From Plasmodium malariae (taxonomy: Eukaryota; Apicomplexa; Aconoidasida; Haemosporida; Plasmodiidae), in contig NC_041788.1 in NCBI RefSeq assembly GCF_900090045.1, positions 1,550,001 through 1,614,000 of the forward strand: a stretch of 64,000 nucleotides of DNA, in the 5' to 3' direction. Positions 11,458-23,807 of this stretch are shown here, in pieces; the first letter of the stretch is position 1; every line of letters starts with the position of its first letter. Made by a program: the position numbers and the translations under genes. The notes under the pieces were generated by a model. That model searched no databases and was not told where the DNA came from. It worked only from the letters and a program-made list of their open reading frames with translations.

Positions 11458-12060
11458 ATGCATAGCACATATTACAAATAAGATACTGCAAAAAAGATAA
11501 TACAACATAGATATCATAACAAAGATATAGAAATATAAGAAGCCACATTTTTATATTTTTTCCAACAGTTATTCCTAGTTAATAAACATATAACTTTACA
11601 TACTGCTTTTTAGAATGTTTTTGCGTAAAATAAATATATAGCTTATATATATATATATATATATACATACATACATCTATGTTTGCATGTATGTTCGCCA
11701 TTATGTAATTGCTTTTTACCCACTTTTTATGCTTTCATAAGGAATAAAATTGCCACAGTATAGCCATTTAGAATACTGATATTTTTTTAGTTTTTATACG
11801 TATAAATTTTAACATATTTGTATATTTTGGAAATTATATTATTATATAGTTTTAGCTTACTTTTATATAGAGAATTGTTTTTGATTCACGTATTCTTGTA
11901 TATATAGGAAAGGTTCATTACAAATTTATAGTTTCCTAGAAATAGCGATTTGCTAATTATTTATCAATTATGAATATGAACATATATTCACTGTATATGT
12001 GCATGTACCTTTTCATATATTACAGTATTTTTGTTATCTTTTACACATTCAAGTAAGAAA

Positions 12061-12466
12061 ATGTCGAATTTGGCAAAAAAAAGGTTGATACGAGATTTCA
12101 GAAAACTTCAAGTAGATTCACCATATGGGGTTAGCGGGTCTCCTATAGGGAACGACATAATGAAATGGAGGGCTGTTATTTTTGGACCGGCTGATACCCC
12201 GTGGGAGGGAGGTAATTTTATAAAAAGGAGTACATATTATGTTGAAGAAATGCGCCAAATGTAGTGAATACATTGATATACATGTCGTTATACATATGGG
12301 TATATATATATATTTATATATATATGTGTGTATATACCGCATGTGCAATAAATATATGGAATTGTAAATGCCAAGATTTATATTTTGTTCAAGGAGATTG
12401 TTTTAATTAGCAAAAAAATTGTCATCGTCTGAGGCAATAAAAATGGTTTTTCCATAGTTTTCTTTA

Positions 12467-12497
<31 letters not shown>

Positions 12498-12887
12498 TAT
12501 TTTTATATTTTTTTTTTTTTTTTTTTTTGCCTTACCCATGCAGGCACATTTCAGTTAGAACTTTTATTTGGGAATGAGTACCCAAACAAACCACCAAAAG
12601 TAAAATTTTTAACGAAAATGTTTCATCCGAATATATACATGGATGGAAATATATGTATCGATATTCTTCAAAAACACTGGAGTCCTATTTATGATATTTC
12701 CGCAATTTTAACTTCAATTCAATCGTTGTTGAGTGACCCTAACCCTAACAGTCCAGCTAACCAAGAAGCTGCCCTTTTATTTGTTGAAAATAGAATTGAA
12801 TACAACCGAAGGATTAAAAACTGTGTTAAGGAATCTTTTAACTTTATTGAGCATAAAGTTCAAGAAGAGGAAAATAATAAAGCATAA
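12061..12887 (+). CDS. RAD6: Ubiquitin-conjugating enzyme E2, RAD6/UBE2A type
   Basis: The enzyme carries ubiquitin as a thioester and passes it to targets with an E3; RAD6 acts in post-replication repair and histone H2B ubiquitination. Exons 12061-12211 and 12544-12887 join in phase 1 (donor GGAG|GTAATT, acceptor CCATGCAG) to give 164 aa, close to the 152 aa of human UBE2A. The start [17 protein letters not shown] matches RAD6. [16 protein letters not shown] holds the HPN motif and the catalytic Cys88, the same position as in yeast RAD6. [13 protein letters not shown] is also diagnostic. It ends in a short acidic-polar tail (QEEENNKA), not the long acid tail of yeast RAD6. A downstream ATG at the end of intron-retained sequence is not used. 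Confidence 0.95.
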
Positions 12888-12930
12888 AGGAAAAATAAAA
12901 AATAAAAATAAATAATAAATTAATAAATGG

Positions 12931-12982
<52 letters not shown>

Positions 12983-14524
12983 TTATTAAGCATTAATAGA
13001 TAAATATTTTTTAATTTTTATCTTGTGATAATTTGTAAAAGTAACAGGGCGTAACGAGAAAAAAGGCAGCATTATAGCTTGTCATATATTTTAATGGGGT
13101 TATCAGTATGAGCATACGTTCTATGCTTTACATCAGCATTTGCTCTACCATTAAGTTATCTTATCGTTGTTGCTTACATTAGCGTACAGTTATTGTATAT
13201 ACATACATAACAAGAAGACAAAAATATGCAACCCATAATTATTAGTAATTATAAAGAGGGAGTTAATATAAGATACATATACGTATGCACATATATATAT
13301 ATATATATATATGTTCGATGAAGTCAAAGTTTTAACAGATCGCACATTTGTCATTTATTTGAACTAGCATTTTTTGATGATTTAAAATTTTTTTTTTTTT
13401 TTTTTTTGCGCACATTCATATAATTAGCATAGTATGCTTTTTTAAAAAGTTGTATTTTATTGTGAATATTTTTTCACCTTTCTACGTTCATATAATTCCA
13501 GACGCACTGGAAAACTACCATACATATGTGTATACACATTTATTTATATGTACACATTTATGTTTGCACGTTTAATTATGTTTTTACAAATTTGTTTGTG
13601 TTACTGAAAGAAAGAAAGAAAAAATTTTTTTGATGGCTAGAGGTTGCTAAAACATGATGAAATGATGACAAAATAATAAGGTGTGAAGACAGAGATAGCT
13701 ACGTAAGGAAAAAGGAAAATACATTTCCAACCATATAATTAAAAGAAAAAATTATATCATTTTTTTTTTTTTTTTTTGTTCACTTATAATTAATTTTACG
13801 ATTTTTCAGTTCTTTACGTAAAAAATTGATAATTTGTTTTATGAACAATTCTGAAATATCCATGAAATGCTTATTTTATCATTTCATTATATATAGTGTC
13901 GTTATTGTTTTCGAATGCCCCCCACTAAACGTTAAAATTTTTTGTTTTCAATTTTTTAATTATGTAAATTATATATACACATGTAGCACTTCATGTGTAT
14001 ATATTTATACATATATAGGCATATGATTATTTTTATTTGTTTTGTTCTTTTTTTCGTGAACACGCCATTTATTAAGGGGGCATAATTGCTCGAATATTAA
14101 AAACTTTTGCATATATTATTCGTCAGATATATACCCACATACACGTATACAAACATGAACATACAAATGCACGAGCAACACATGCACACGTGAATACATA
14201 CATATGTTTACATATTTCAACGCACATTACAAGCTCTCTTTATTTGTTACTATATATGAACTTATCCATTTTTAATATTACGCAATAAAAAAGTATTATT
14301 TTAATTATTAATTGTCTATGGGATATTGTACGTACATTTTTTTCTCTTTCACTAGAGTTTCATAATACGATAAGTAAATATTGAGTAAAGTTATACGATA
14401 TAAAGAGAAGAGTAATATTCGTAAATATATAGGGCAAAAATATGCGTACGGCTAATAAGTAGTTAACATTTTTAAAATAATTTTTTTTTTTTCGTATTGT
14501 AAAAATAACATATTTTTCTAGAAT

Positions 14525-14566
<42 letters not shown>

Positions 14567-14805
14567 GTATGTATATATATAGCATTTATACATTCTTTTT
14601 TTTTTTTTTTTTCCTACCATTTTAGGCTATATAATCTATACTCTTAAGCAAAACCTCTTCACCAACAACTTTTGTTCTTGTTTTGAACTAACAAAGATTA
14701 AACTAATAATAAATAAAATAAACTATTTTAAATTCTTTTTTTTTTATGCCTTTTTTACAGTTATATGGTAAAAGCATAGACCTGCTGAACATTAGAAAAA
14801 ATATT

Positions 14806-14950
14806 CAAAAGTAATAACACTAACACCTACACTCAAAAGTAATATCACTAACACTAACACTTACACTCAAAAGTAATATCACTAGCACTAACACCTACAC
14901 TCAAAAGTAATATCACTAACACTAACACTTATACTCAAAAGTAATAACAT
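14806..14950. repeat. 34-bp minisatellite, about 4 copies
   Basis: The unit CAAAAGTAATATCACTAACA followed by CTAACACTTACACT repeats about four times, the first and last copies being shortened. Inside each unit the CACTAA element is itself duplicated, so the array has nested periodicity. It is not the Plasmodium telomere repeat. Confidence 0.8.
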
Positions 14951-16112
14951 TCAAAAAGTTTAAAAAAATTTATATAAATATATGTGCATATATATAAGAT
15001 AAGCATATAAATATATAATACATAATTGTAGATATAGTATACGTATTCAAATATATATATGTACGTACGTATGTGAATTCACTGTCCTTATATTTGATGA
15101 ACACCCCAAGAATTAAAATATTAAGTTGATACCCACCTAAATAAAAATATTCATATTTCTTGTGCCATTCCCATATAAAATTAAAAGGAATAAATCATTA
15201 ACACTGTAAAACCCTATAGCGTTAAATAATAAAAGGCTATAAAATTAAAAAAAAAAAATAAACCTTCAGTTGTAATAATATATATATATATATTAAATTA
15301 TATATAATATGGGAATATAATAAATGCTGAAAAGTATAAAATAGCAAGCATGTTACAGTGTATATCCCTGTATATATAGTACCAGTTCCGTTAAAAAAAA
15401 ATGAAAAAAAAAAAAAAAACTATTGAATGAAATGCATTGAAATGATGCCAGGTGAAATGGTAGTGTACGCAAAATAAATGAACTATATGAAAAAATATTT
15501 GTTCATAAAATACATTTGTAAACCATATAATAATTCATGCCCATATTTTAGAACTTCATATACATATATATATATATATATATGTGAATATATTTTTTGT
15601 ACTTATGTATATTCAAACCCTTTATATGCGAATACAAAGAAAAAAATTAAAACAGTTACACTACTATTTTTAAAAGAAAAAAAAAAAAAAAAAAAGAAAG
15701 TCCTTTTGTAGCTTATTAAAATATTTGCTTTATATATTGTTACTTTTTAATACAAAAAAAAAAAAAAAAAAAGTTTGGAAACTTTCTCTCTTTTAAGTAT
15801 TCACATACATATTTATGTAGCATATATGAGATACCCCATTTTTAAAATATACGCGTTATAACTTAACTTTTTCTTATTTTACATTATTATCACATTAGTA
15901 AATTATATATTATTACTGTTTTATTACTGCTTCATTATCGTACTATTGTCGTTCTATATATATATTCTTCAAGTAATACATTTTTTAGGAATTATATTCA
16001 GTATAATACTTAAAATATTAACATTTGTAAAAAACCAGAATGTTCATTTTGGTAATTTTCAAAAAAATATAAGCTTATGTGCATATTTTTAAAAAGGAAA
16101 TTAAAAAAAGAA

Positions 16113-16373
<261 letters not shown>

Positions 16374-16398
16374 TTATCTTCTGCTTTTTTGAAAAGAT

Positions 16399-19300
16399 AT
16401 GTTTTCTTTTGGTTTAATAAAAAAAAAAAATAAGGAGGAGCAAGCGGAGGAAGAAAAAGCAGAACAGCAAATTAAGGAAAATGAAGTTGAAGATAATGAT
16501 AATAAGGGAAATTCCGATAATGAAAAAAGCAGAGCAGTAGATGAAAAGGATAAGAACAATGAAAAAGAAAAAGAAAAACAAAATGATAAAGAGGATGATA
16601 AACATGATGAGGATAAGAAAATAGATAGCAGCAAATCGAAAAGCAAGAGACCAAGAAAAACAATAAGGAAAACGAAAAGAGGACAAAAGGAGGAGGAAGA
16701 AGAGAAGGAAGAAAAGGAAGAAAAGGAAGAAAAGGGGGAGAAGAAAGAGAAGGAGAATATAGATGAAAAGAAAGAGAAGGATGAAAAGGAAGTGGAAAAT
16801 GAAAAAGATCAGAAAGATAAAAAGGATGAAAAGGAAATGAGTGAAATGAGGAAAATGAAGGAAGAAAAGGAATTGAGGGATGAGAAAGATGAAGAGGAGG
16901 AAAAGAAAGGTAAAAGAGAACCAAAAAGCAAACAGGGAAGGAAAGGTAAGAAAGTTATAAACGATGAAAAGGAAGAAGACGAGGTGAACAAGGTCAATGA
17001 GGAAAATGTTGCTAATGAGGTCAGTGACGCTAATGAGGCTAATCAGGATAATGAGGCTAATCAGGAGGACAAGGAGGAATTCCAAATGAGGGAGGAAATA
17101 AAAACCACAGAAGAATTAAAAGATAAAGACGCAAAGGCAAGCGCTCTTACCTTAGAAATTTTAGGAGATATTCCTGATGCTGATTTAAAACCACCAGAAA
17201 ACATTTTATTTGTTTGTAAACTAAACCCAGTAACCGAAGAAGAAGACTTAAAGACCATATTCTCCAGATTTGGTCCCATTATATCGTGTAATATTGTGAA
17301 AGATAAAGTTACGAAGAATTCATTACAGTATGCTTTTATAGAATTTGAAAAAAAGGAAGACTGTTTAAATGCTTACTTTGAAATGGACAATGTAATTATT
17401 GATGATAGAAGAATACATGTTGATTTTTGTCAGTCTTTGTCGAAATATAAAGGAGATATGTCAAACTGGAGCATCAAAAACGCTTCCCTCCTTAACACTA
17501 TTAAGAGTAAGAAGCTAACTTTGGTAGATGCAAAAAACAAAGGTGGTAGTAATGAAAGCAATAACAATAAAAGTAATAATAATGGCAGTGATAACAGAGG
17601 AAGTGATAACAAAGAGGAAGAAGAGGAGGACAGCATAAGAGTTTTCAAGTACGAAAGTGACGATAATATCAGGGAATACGAAATAACATCTAAAAAAGGT
17701 GAAAAAGATCGAAGCAATAATGACAAGTTTGAAAATTCAAACAGAAGAAATCAGGTTACAGCATACAACAAAGATAGTTATAAAAATTATCCAAATCAAC
17801 AATACTATAGAAGAAATCCATATAATTACAAATACAATAATAATTACAATACAGTTTCATCTAAAAACTATTTTTATCAAAAAAATTTTAATTATTATGA
17901 TAAGTATAAATATTATAATAAAAGTAACATACGAAGAAACAGTATTATTAACAAAAGGAATTATTCGCCAAAAGATTTGGGTTACAGAAATGGTGATTTT
18001 AGAAGGTATAGTAAGCATAGAAGACATCCTAGCAATTCTTCTGTTAGTATAGAAAGAAAAAGAAATACAAACAAAGATTCGAGAAACAGTGGACATAAAA
18101 TGTTGAGCAAGTCACTTGAAAATTATCGAAACACGCATACGAAGGAAGATATAAAAGATAAGCATCATAGAGACTACTCCAAAGATTATGCAAAAAAAGA
18201 TGATGAGTACTCGGATATAAAAGATAGGAAAAAAATGAAGGAAAAAGGAGATGACGAAAGGGTAGATCGTGATGATAGTTATGATAATAGAAAATATGAC
18301 AATGAAAAGGATGGAGGGGATGATGTGGATGTAGATGTAGAACGTCATTCAAGTTATAATTACAAAGTGCAAGTTAAACCAAAAAAAACAAATAAAGCAT
18401 CATCTAATTCAGCTTATAGTGGTAGTAGAGATGGAGATAAAACCTACAACAATAAAAGAGATAATAATAAAAACTATTATGATAAAAAAAGGAAGTATAA
18501 CGATGAATACAACAAAAGAGGTGATAATAAAGATTACTATGGTACTAATTACTACAAAGAAAAAGATCAATATAGTAAAAAACAAAAAAGATATCCTAGT
18601 AGACATGATGATTATTGTGAGGAGGATAGATATAAAAAGTATTATCCTAAATATTATGACAAGAATGAGAAAAAATATTACGCAAAAGATGAAAGAAAAT
18701 ATGATTATAAAAACTATTATGATGAAAAAACATACTATGATGCAGATAGAAAATCGTATAAATATAAAAATGAGGAGTATAAAAAGTATAATAATAATAA
18801 TAGTAATTATAATAATTATTATAATAAGGAACATTCATATGATAATTATAGCGAAGAAAGAAAAGGAAAATATAGGAGGTCTGAATCGTATGAATACAAA
18901 GACGATAAAAGAAAATACAGTAATAAAAATGATGACTATTATAGCAAATATAAAGACGAAAGAACAAAATATAATAACAAATATAACACATACAACATTC
19001 ACAGTTCCAAAAATTATAGTAATAATTATAATAGTAATAATAAGGACTCCAAACCTTACGGTATTGTGTATAAGGATGAAAAGAGTTACTATAAAAAATA
19101 TAAGGAAAAAAGGTATGATAAAGATGGATATGATGATCATGATGATTATGATGATCGGTATGATCGCTATGATCGTTATAAGCGGGATACTCGGAAATTA
19201 TCAAGAAATTATTATAAGAAAGATGACAAAAAAGTGTATGATAATTATAAGAGTTACCATAAAACGTCCTATTATGATGATAAAGATGGGAAAATACGAC

Positions 19301-19779
19301 GAAAGGACGATTACAAATATGATGAAGAGTATAGAGATAAATATAATAAATCATATGAAGGAAAAAATAAAATGAGTAGTAGAGAACGTATAAATGATAA
19401 AAAGAGTTACAATTATTCCTCCTATAAAAAAGGAAAATATTCAGATTCAAAAAGAGAAGTGGATTATAGCAAGTCGAGTAATGTACGATCTGATAAAAAA
19501 AATAAAGATTCAAAAAAATATAGATCCAAATCCGCTTCTGATTTAAGTAATAAGAGCTCCAGTAAATACATCTCGAAGAATAAAAAACAAAAAAATGAAA
19601 AATATACAGTAAGGGACAAAAAAAAAGAAAAGAAAAAGAAAAATTATAATCATGATGAAGATTCTGATAAATATAATGATTCATTTAGTAATTCAAATGA
19701 TTCTTATTCCAGCAAAAAAGTTGGCAAAAAAAATTCTTATGCAATAAAAATTGAATCAGCTAACTCATCCTATTCATAA
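16399..19779 (+). CDS. PPIL4-like RRM protein lacking the cyclophilin domain
   Basis: Human PPIL4 and its plant relative CYP59 are nuclear cyclophilin-RRM proteins linked to splicing and transcription. This 1126-aa product keeps the diagnostic linker and [63 protein letters not shown] and [13 protein letters not shown], about residues 250-350. In PPIL4 this follows a roughly 160-aa cyclophilin domain. Here it follows about 240 residues of Glu/Lys-rich low complexity and a short [12 protein letters not shown] start. The last 750 residues are Tyr/Asn/Lys/Asp/Arg-rich, with an SR-like charged character near the end. I saw no upstream cyclophilin exons. The start is the first ATG after the hexanucleotide array; an upstream exon cannot be excluded. 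Family by linker plus RRM is secure. Confidence 0.85.
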   Translation: MFSFGLIKKKNKEEQAEEEKAEQQIKENEVEDNDNKGNSDNEKSRAVDEKDKNNEKEKEKQNDKEDDKHDEDKKIDSSKSKSKRPRKTIRKTKRGQKEEEEEKEEKEEKEEKGEKKEKENIDEKKEKDEKEVENEKDQKDKKDEKEMSEMRKMKEEKELRDEKDEEEEKKGKREPKSKQGRKGKKVINDEKEEDEVNKVNEENVANEVSDANEANQDNEANQEDKEEFQMREEIKTTEELKDKDAKASALTLEILGDIPDADLKPPENILFVCKLNPVTEEEDLKTIFSRFGPIISCNIVKDKVTKNSLQYAFIEFEKKEDCLNAYFEMDNVIIDDRRIHVDFCQSLSKYKGDMSNWSIKNASLLNTIKSKKLTLVDAKNKGGSNESNNNKSNNNGSDNRGSDNKEEEEEDSIRVFKYESDDNIREYEITSKKGEKDRSNNDKFENSNRRNQVTAYNKDSYKNYPNQQYYRRNPYNYKYNNNYNTVSSKNYFYQKNFNYYDKYKYYNKSNIRRNSIINKRNYSPKDLGYRNGDFRRYSKHRRHPSNSSVSIERKRNTNKDSRNSGHKMLSKSLENYRNTHTKEDIKDKHHRDYSKDYAKKDDEYSDIKDRKKMKEKGDDERVDRDDSYDNRKYDNEKDGGDDVDVDVERHSSYNYKVQVKPKKTNKASSNSAYSGSRDGDKTYNNKRDNNKNYYDKKRKYNDEYNKRGDNKDYYGTNYYKEKDQYSKKQKRYPSRHDDYCEEDRYKKYYPKYYDKNEKKYYAKDERKYDYKNYYDEKTYYDADRKSYKYKNEEYKKYNNNNSNYNNYYNKEHSYDNYSEERKGKYRRSESYEYKDDKRKYSNKNDDYYSKYKDERTKYNNKYNTYNIHSSKNYSNNYNSNNKDSKPYGIVYKDEKSYYKKYKEKRYDKDGYDDHDDYDDRYDRYDRYKRDTRKLSRNYYKKDDKKVYDNYKSYHKTSYYDDKDGKIRRKDDYKYDEEYRDKYNKSYEGKNKMSSRERINDKKSYNYSSYKKGKYSDSKREVDYSKSSNVRSDKKNKDSKKYRSKSASDLSNKSSSKYISKNKKQKNEKYTVRDKKKEKKKKNYNHDEDSDKYNDSFSNSNDSYSSKKVGKKNSYAIKIESANSSYS

Positions 19780-20061
19780 AAACAGATCTGGATAATAGGG
19801 GATATTAAATTTACCCACTCCCTTTTCTACTTCTTCAGATACCCAAATTGTGTAACAAGGCGTAATCATTTTCCATGGACCTTTTGCGTAGCGAATATTT
19901 TTAATATTGTTGACATTTGAATGTGGCTGGGTGTGTATATGTATTGTGCATGTTTGCATGTTTATATGTATATTTATTTGTTTGTTTAAATTTGTTTGTG
20001 CACAAGATAGAATAAAAATAGAGAAATAAGCAACGAATGATAAACGACGAATAATATGCAA
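19774..20061 (-). CDS. Candidate 95-aa ORF, tail-overlapping the PPIL4-like gene
   Basis: The minus strand reads a hydrophobic N-terminus ([20 protein letters not shown]), a low-complexity middle that could be intron, and a C-terminal 42 residues of balanced composition including [20 protein letters not shown] and [13 protein letters not shown]. Its stop overlaps the TAA of the PPIL4-like gene by a few bases. The C-terminal part has Trp, Pro, Gly and Cys at protein-like frequency, unusual for Plasmodium intergenic DNA. The plus-strand frame is also open across the same patch, so this may be a conserved 3' UTR. I do not recognise it. Confidence 0.3.
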   Translation of the reverse strand: MHIIRRLSFVAYFSIFILSCAQTNLNKQINIHINMQTCTIHIHTQPHSNVNNIKNIRYAKGPWKMITPCYTIWVSEEVEKGVGKFNIPYYPDLFL

Positions 20062-22847
20062 ATAACAATAATCAACTCTTAATAAACACGACTAGACAAA
20101 TAAATAATAAATCTGTTTTTATTCCATAAAGAAATTTTTTTTTTTTTTTGGACAAATGTGGAACAGTTTGTATTTAAAAAAATATAATCATCATTTTGGA
20201 ACGAGCAAATATACACAAAAATATATATGTTTATTATTCCTTCATTTTAATTGACTTTAAATGACAAATACACAGAAATAGTTTTTTTAATTTTGTTACT
20301 ATTCTGTATGAATTCTCACAAAATGATTTTTATAAAAATTATTTGCACATTTTTAAGAATATGTTATGTCTTTGTAAAAATCGGATTTACATAGTTATAA
20401 AATTTTTATTTAAAAAAAAATTAAACAATTCTCAACCTATTGTTATGATTTAATATGAAAAGGGAATAAAACGATATAAATTTTTATTTATAGCATTAGA
20501 AGGAAAATTAGTGTATCTGTGTGATTTGGAAATATAAAATAAAAAAATAAAAAAAATAATAAAAAAAAAAATTAAAAAATAAAAAAATAAATAAATAAAA
20601 AAATAAAAAAAACAATAAAGTTAGTACTTTTTATATGAGCATACACACTCTAAAGCAAATCCGTCGCGTTAGTATATATTCCCCATTTTGGTGGGAAATT
20701 ATTCTTTTTTTACTTTTCCATATCTTTTCAACACTTTCAAGTTATTTTTTCTTTCATTTATTTCAGGTATTAAATAGATTATTCCTATTTCCGTTTTTCA
20801 TTTTTTTAATATGAATTTATTGCTATTTGTTTAAGAACGGTTAAAAGGTGTAGAACTTATGGGTAATATATATAAAAAAAAATATACCAAAAAAATGATA
20901 TGCTCATATTTTCAACTATGTATTTTAAAAAAAACGTTCATGTTTTACAAACTATTATAACATATGAAAAAAGGTATGTACAAAAGCATTTATTTTATTT
21001 ATTTTTTTTTAACTGCTATTTTCACGGAATTTCGTCTTAAAATAAAATTGTCATTTTTATATATATACTTCTTCTTTGATATATATCCTTAAACTTTAAT
21101 AATGTAAATAACATCATAAAAAATTTTTTAAATGTGTACCTGTTACCAATTTATATTTTTGGCACAGATACATGCAAAATCAAACTCATATTAATACGGA
21201 ATTTACCCATGTACTCCTACATATATATACATATATATATACACACTTATACATATACCTTTTTACGACTAAAATAGAGCGGTAAAACTTCGTAACACTT
21301 GATCTGTTACTATTGGTGCCATTCATAAATAATATTAGATTTGCTTTCATTAGTTGCTTGCACTTCTCATATGAAGTATATTAATAAAGGCTCATTTAGT
21401 ACCTTTAAAAATTAACGACATATAAATACATGTACATTCATCAGACAAATTGGACAGTGTATATAATTCACAATATTTATATAACCCTTAACATATAGTT
21501 ACCCACATAAATAATTATGTACATTTTCCCAAATCATCCTTACATTAAGCCTTCTCATGTTGTAACAAGTTTTAAAAATATATAATTTTTTTTTTTTCTT
21601 ATTTTTATAATTGTGCTCATTTATAAATACATATATATATATATATATATACAAATACATTACAACTATGTAATTGTTTGAAAAGGAAATATTAAAGTTG
21701 ATGTTTTAAACAAGTTCTTTATCCCTCCATTTATGTCAAATTTTATAACTATTTGCTATAATACAAAATTAAAAAAAAAAAAAAAAAAAAAAAGGTCTGT
21801 AATATAAAGAAAAAATAAATTAAACGAAAAGCCGATATACTAAACATATTTATACTTAATAAAATACGGATGACAAAAAAAAATGTGCTGAACTTACACA
21901 AAATAATTCATACTAAAATGTTATTCTTAAATAAGCCTTAAATTTTAAATCTTAATTTTGAAATAAATAAAATTTACTGTTCTGTCATTAACATCAATTG
22001 AGATTTACTGTAAGACCCAAAAAAGGAAAAGAAAATATAATTTTATGTTTATTTTATTTTATTTCTTTTATTTTTATTAATTTTTATTAAATTTTATTAA
22101 ATTTTGTTTAATTTAATTTTACTTAATTTTGTTTAATTTCATGTAAAAATAACACAGAAGAGTAATCACTATTATTTAAAAAAAAATAAAAAAGGAAACA
22201 CAATAAGAAAAAATATATACTATATTTTAAAAGAAAAAATGGTATTTATTTTTTCCTTTTTCGAAATATTTTTTCATAAATTTGTATGCGTAAATATGCA
22301 AGAATTAAAAAAGAAAAAAAAAAATTGGATATATACCCACTAGCAACTTAAAAAAAATTTCCTGTAATTCATAAAATTTGGTAGAAATTTTTTTTTATAA
22401 AAGTTCTTAATAGAAAGATGAATTTTATACATATATATATGTATATATACACATACATATATACATATATATACATATATATACATATATATAAATATAT
22501 ATATATATATTTATATATAATATACAATGTATATTAATATTTATACTTGAGGCAACTCTCATTATATATCCAAAAAAGAAAAACACACTAAAATGTACAT
22601 GCATACATACATACGTATAATACATTCATACATATGGATTGCAGTACATATATTATGATGTACGTATGTATGTATGAATTATGTTGTACATCGAACAAGG
22701 TATAAATGTATTAGCACGAAATGGGTATATCGGTAAAGTATGTATATGTTGAAATGTAACGTAATACATATTAGTATATCGGCGTAACAGCGTATCTTTA
22801 TATGTCGGCATAAATATATATCTATAATATGTAGTACTGCAACATAA

Positions 22848-23140
22848 AACGAACATATATACGTATATTGTACGAACATATATACGTATATTGTACGAAC
22901 ATATATACGTATATTGTACGAATATATGTACATATATTTGTAGGTGTATTTGTACGCATGTTTGTACGTATAATTGTACGCATATTTGTACGTATAATTG
23001 TACGCATATTTGTACGTATAATTGTACGCATATATGTACGTATACTTGTACGCATATTTGTGCCCATATTTGTATGCATATTTGTGCCCATATTTGTACT
23101 AATGTATGTACGTATATTTTTATGTGTATTTGCAAGTATA
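22848..23140. repeat. TACG-rich composite minisatellite (23- and 24-bp units)
   Basis: Three copies of a 23-bp unit ACGAACATATATACGTATATTGT are followed by about three copies of a 24-bp unit built on TGTACGCATATTTGTACGTA plus TAAT. Degenerate TGTACGTATA and TGCCCATATT units come last. Both strands are open across it because every unit lacks stops in some frames. The CG dinucleotide is very frequent compared with the flanks. Confidence 0.8.
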
Positions 23141-23312
23141 AATATGTATGTAATAATAAATGTATTCGTACGAACTACGAGATACGTGTAAACAGGCATA
23201 TATACATGAGGATACATTTTTTAAATAAAAGGAGTATATATAATATTTTTTTCATTGTGCATTTATTTACTATTAAATCTTATACTTTTTTTCATGTAAT
23301 TTTGTTCCTTCT

Positions 23313-23790
23313 TTGTTCCCATTTTTTTTTTTTTTTTTTATCTATTTCCTTTTTTTCACTCTTATTTTTTATTCCCTTTTTTTTATTCCCTTTTTTTTAT
23401 TCCCTTTTTTTTATTCCCATTTTTTTTATTCCCTTTTTTTTATTCCCTTTTTTTTATTCCCTTTTTTATATTCCCTTTTTTTTATTCCCTTTTTTTTATT
23501 CCCTTTTTTTTATTCCCTTTTTTATACCCTTTTTTTATATCCTTTTTTTATTCTCATTTTTTAATTTCATTTTTTATTCTCATTTTTTATTCCCATTTTT
23601 TATTCTCATTTTTTATTCCCATTTTTTATTCCCATTTTTATTGCCTTTTTTTATTGCCGTTTTTCATACCCTTTTTTATACCCTTTTTTTCATTTCCTCT
23701 TTTTTATTCCTTTTTTTTTCCTTACTTTTTTTCTTTTTTTCCTTTTCCCCCTTCATACTTCCGCTTCCCCACCCTCATCCTCTTTTTTTT
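23313..23790 (+). repeat. T-rich pyrimidine tract of TTATTCCC-type units
   Basis: Nearly 480 bases of the plus strand are pyrimidine plus scattered A, built from irregular units such as TTATTCCCTTTTTT, later TATTCTCATTTTT and TATACCC. The tract ends about 20 bp before the importin alpha start codon, so it forms its proximal promoter or 5' UTR. A possible acceptor (TTTTTTTTTAAG) sits at the end. Phe/Ser/Leu-rich ORFs through it are artefacts. Confidence 0.8.
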
Positions 23791-23807
23791 TTTAAGTAAA
23801 ACTGAGA

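Larger units (their letters stand above)
9626..12060. other. Divergent upstream region of U1-C and RAD6
   Basis: This 2.4 kb lies head-to-head between U1-C (-) and the E2 (+), so it should hold both promoters. It contains (TA)n tracts at about 9705, 10288 and 11650, a 30-bp repeat, a 27-bp repeat, and a small G+C-richer islet at 10384-10452, noted separately. A CpG-poor, T-rich stretch precedes the E2 start. Confidence 0.5.
19780..23807. other. Long intergenic region upstream of importin alpha
   Basis: 4 kb with, in order: a G+C-richer patch to about 19945 (see the candidate ORF), very A+T-rich sequence with A-block repeats at 20530-20620, poly-A at 21771-21794, (TA)n near 21630 and 22430-22520, a TACG-rich minisatellite region at 22.85-23.14 kb, and a T-rich pyrimidine tract at 23.3-23.8 kb. 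I see no convincing gene. Confidence 0.5.

Noticed and set aside
11155..11548. Frames reading VLHYFFVVF or ALFFCSICF repeats
   Set aside because: Artefact of the 27-bp array.
12212..12264. Read-through end of the E2 first exon
   Set aside because: Continuing past the GTAATT donor breaks the conserved GGTF motif, which is restored exactly by splicing to 12544.
13640..13700. ATGATGA motif considered as a box C of a C/D snoRNA
   Set aside because: No paired box D at proper distance and no terminal stem.
14806..14950. CACTAACACTAACAC arrays considered as telomere-like
   Set aside because: The Plasmodium telomere unit is GGGTTYA. This sequence differs and is confined to a 34-bp minisatellite.
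18419..19684. Long frames on both strands inside the PPIL4-like gene
   Set aside because: They are shadows of the Lys/Asn/Tyr-rich coding tail; only the frame containing the RRM is continuous and conserved.
22653..23217. Minus and plus frames rich in Tyr, Ile, Val, Arg and Thr around 22.7-23.2 kb
   Set aside because: They arise from ATATAC/TACG repeats; no start context, domain or splice structure.
23313..23799. Phe/Ser/Leu-rich plus-strand frames before importin alpha
   Set aside because: They are translations of a T-rich pyrimidine tract, and importin alpha starts cleanly at 23808.
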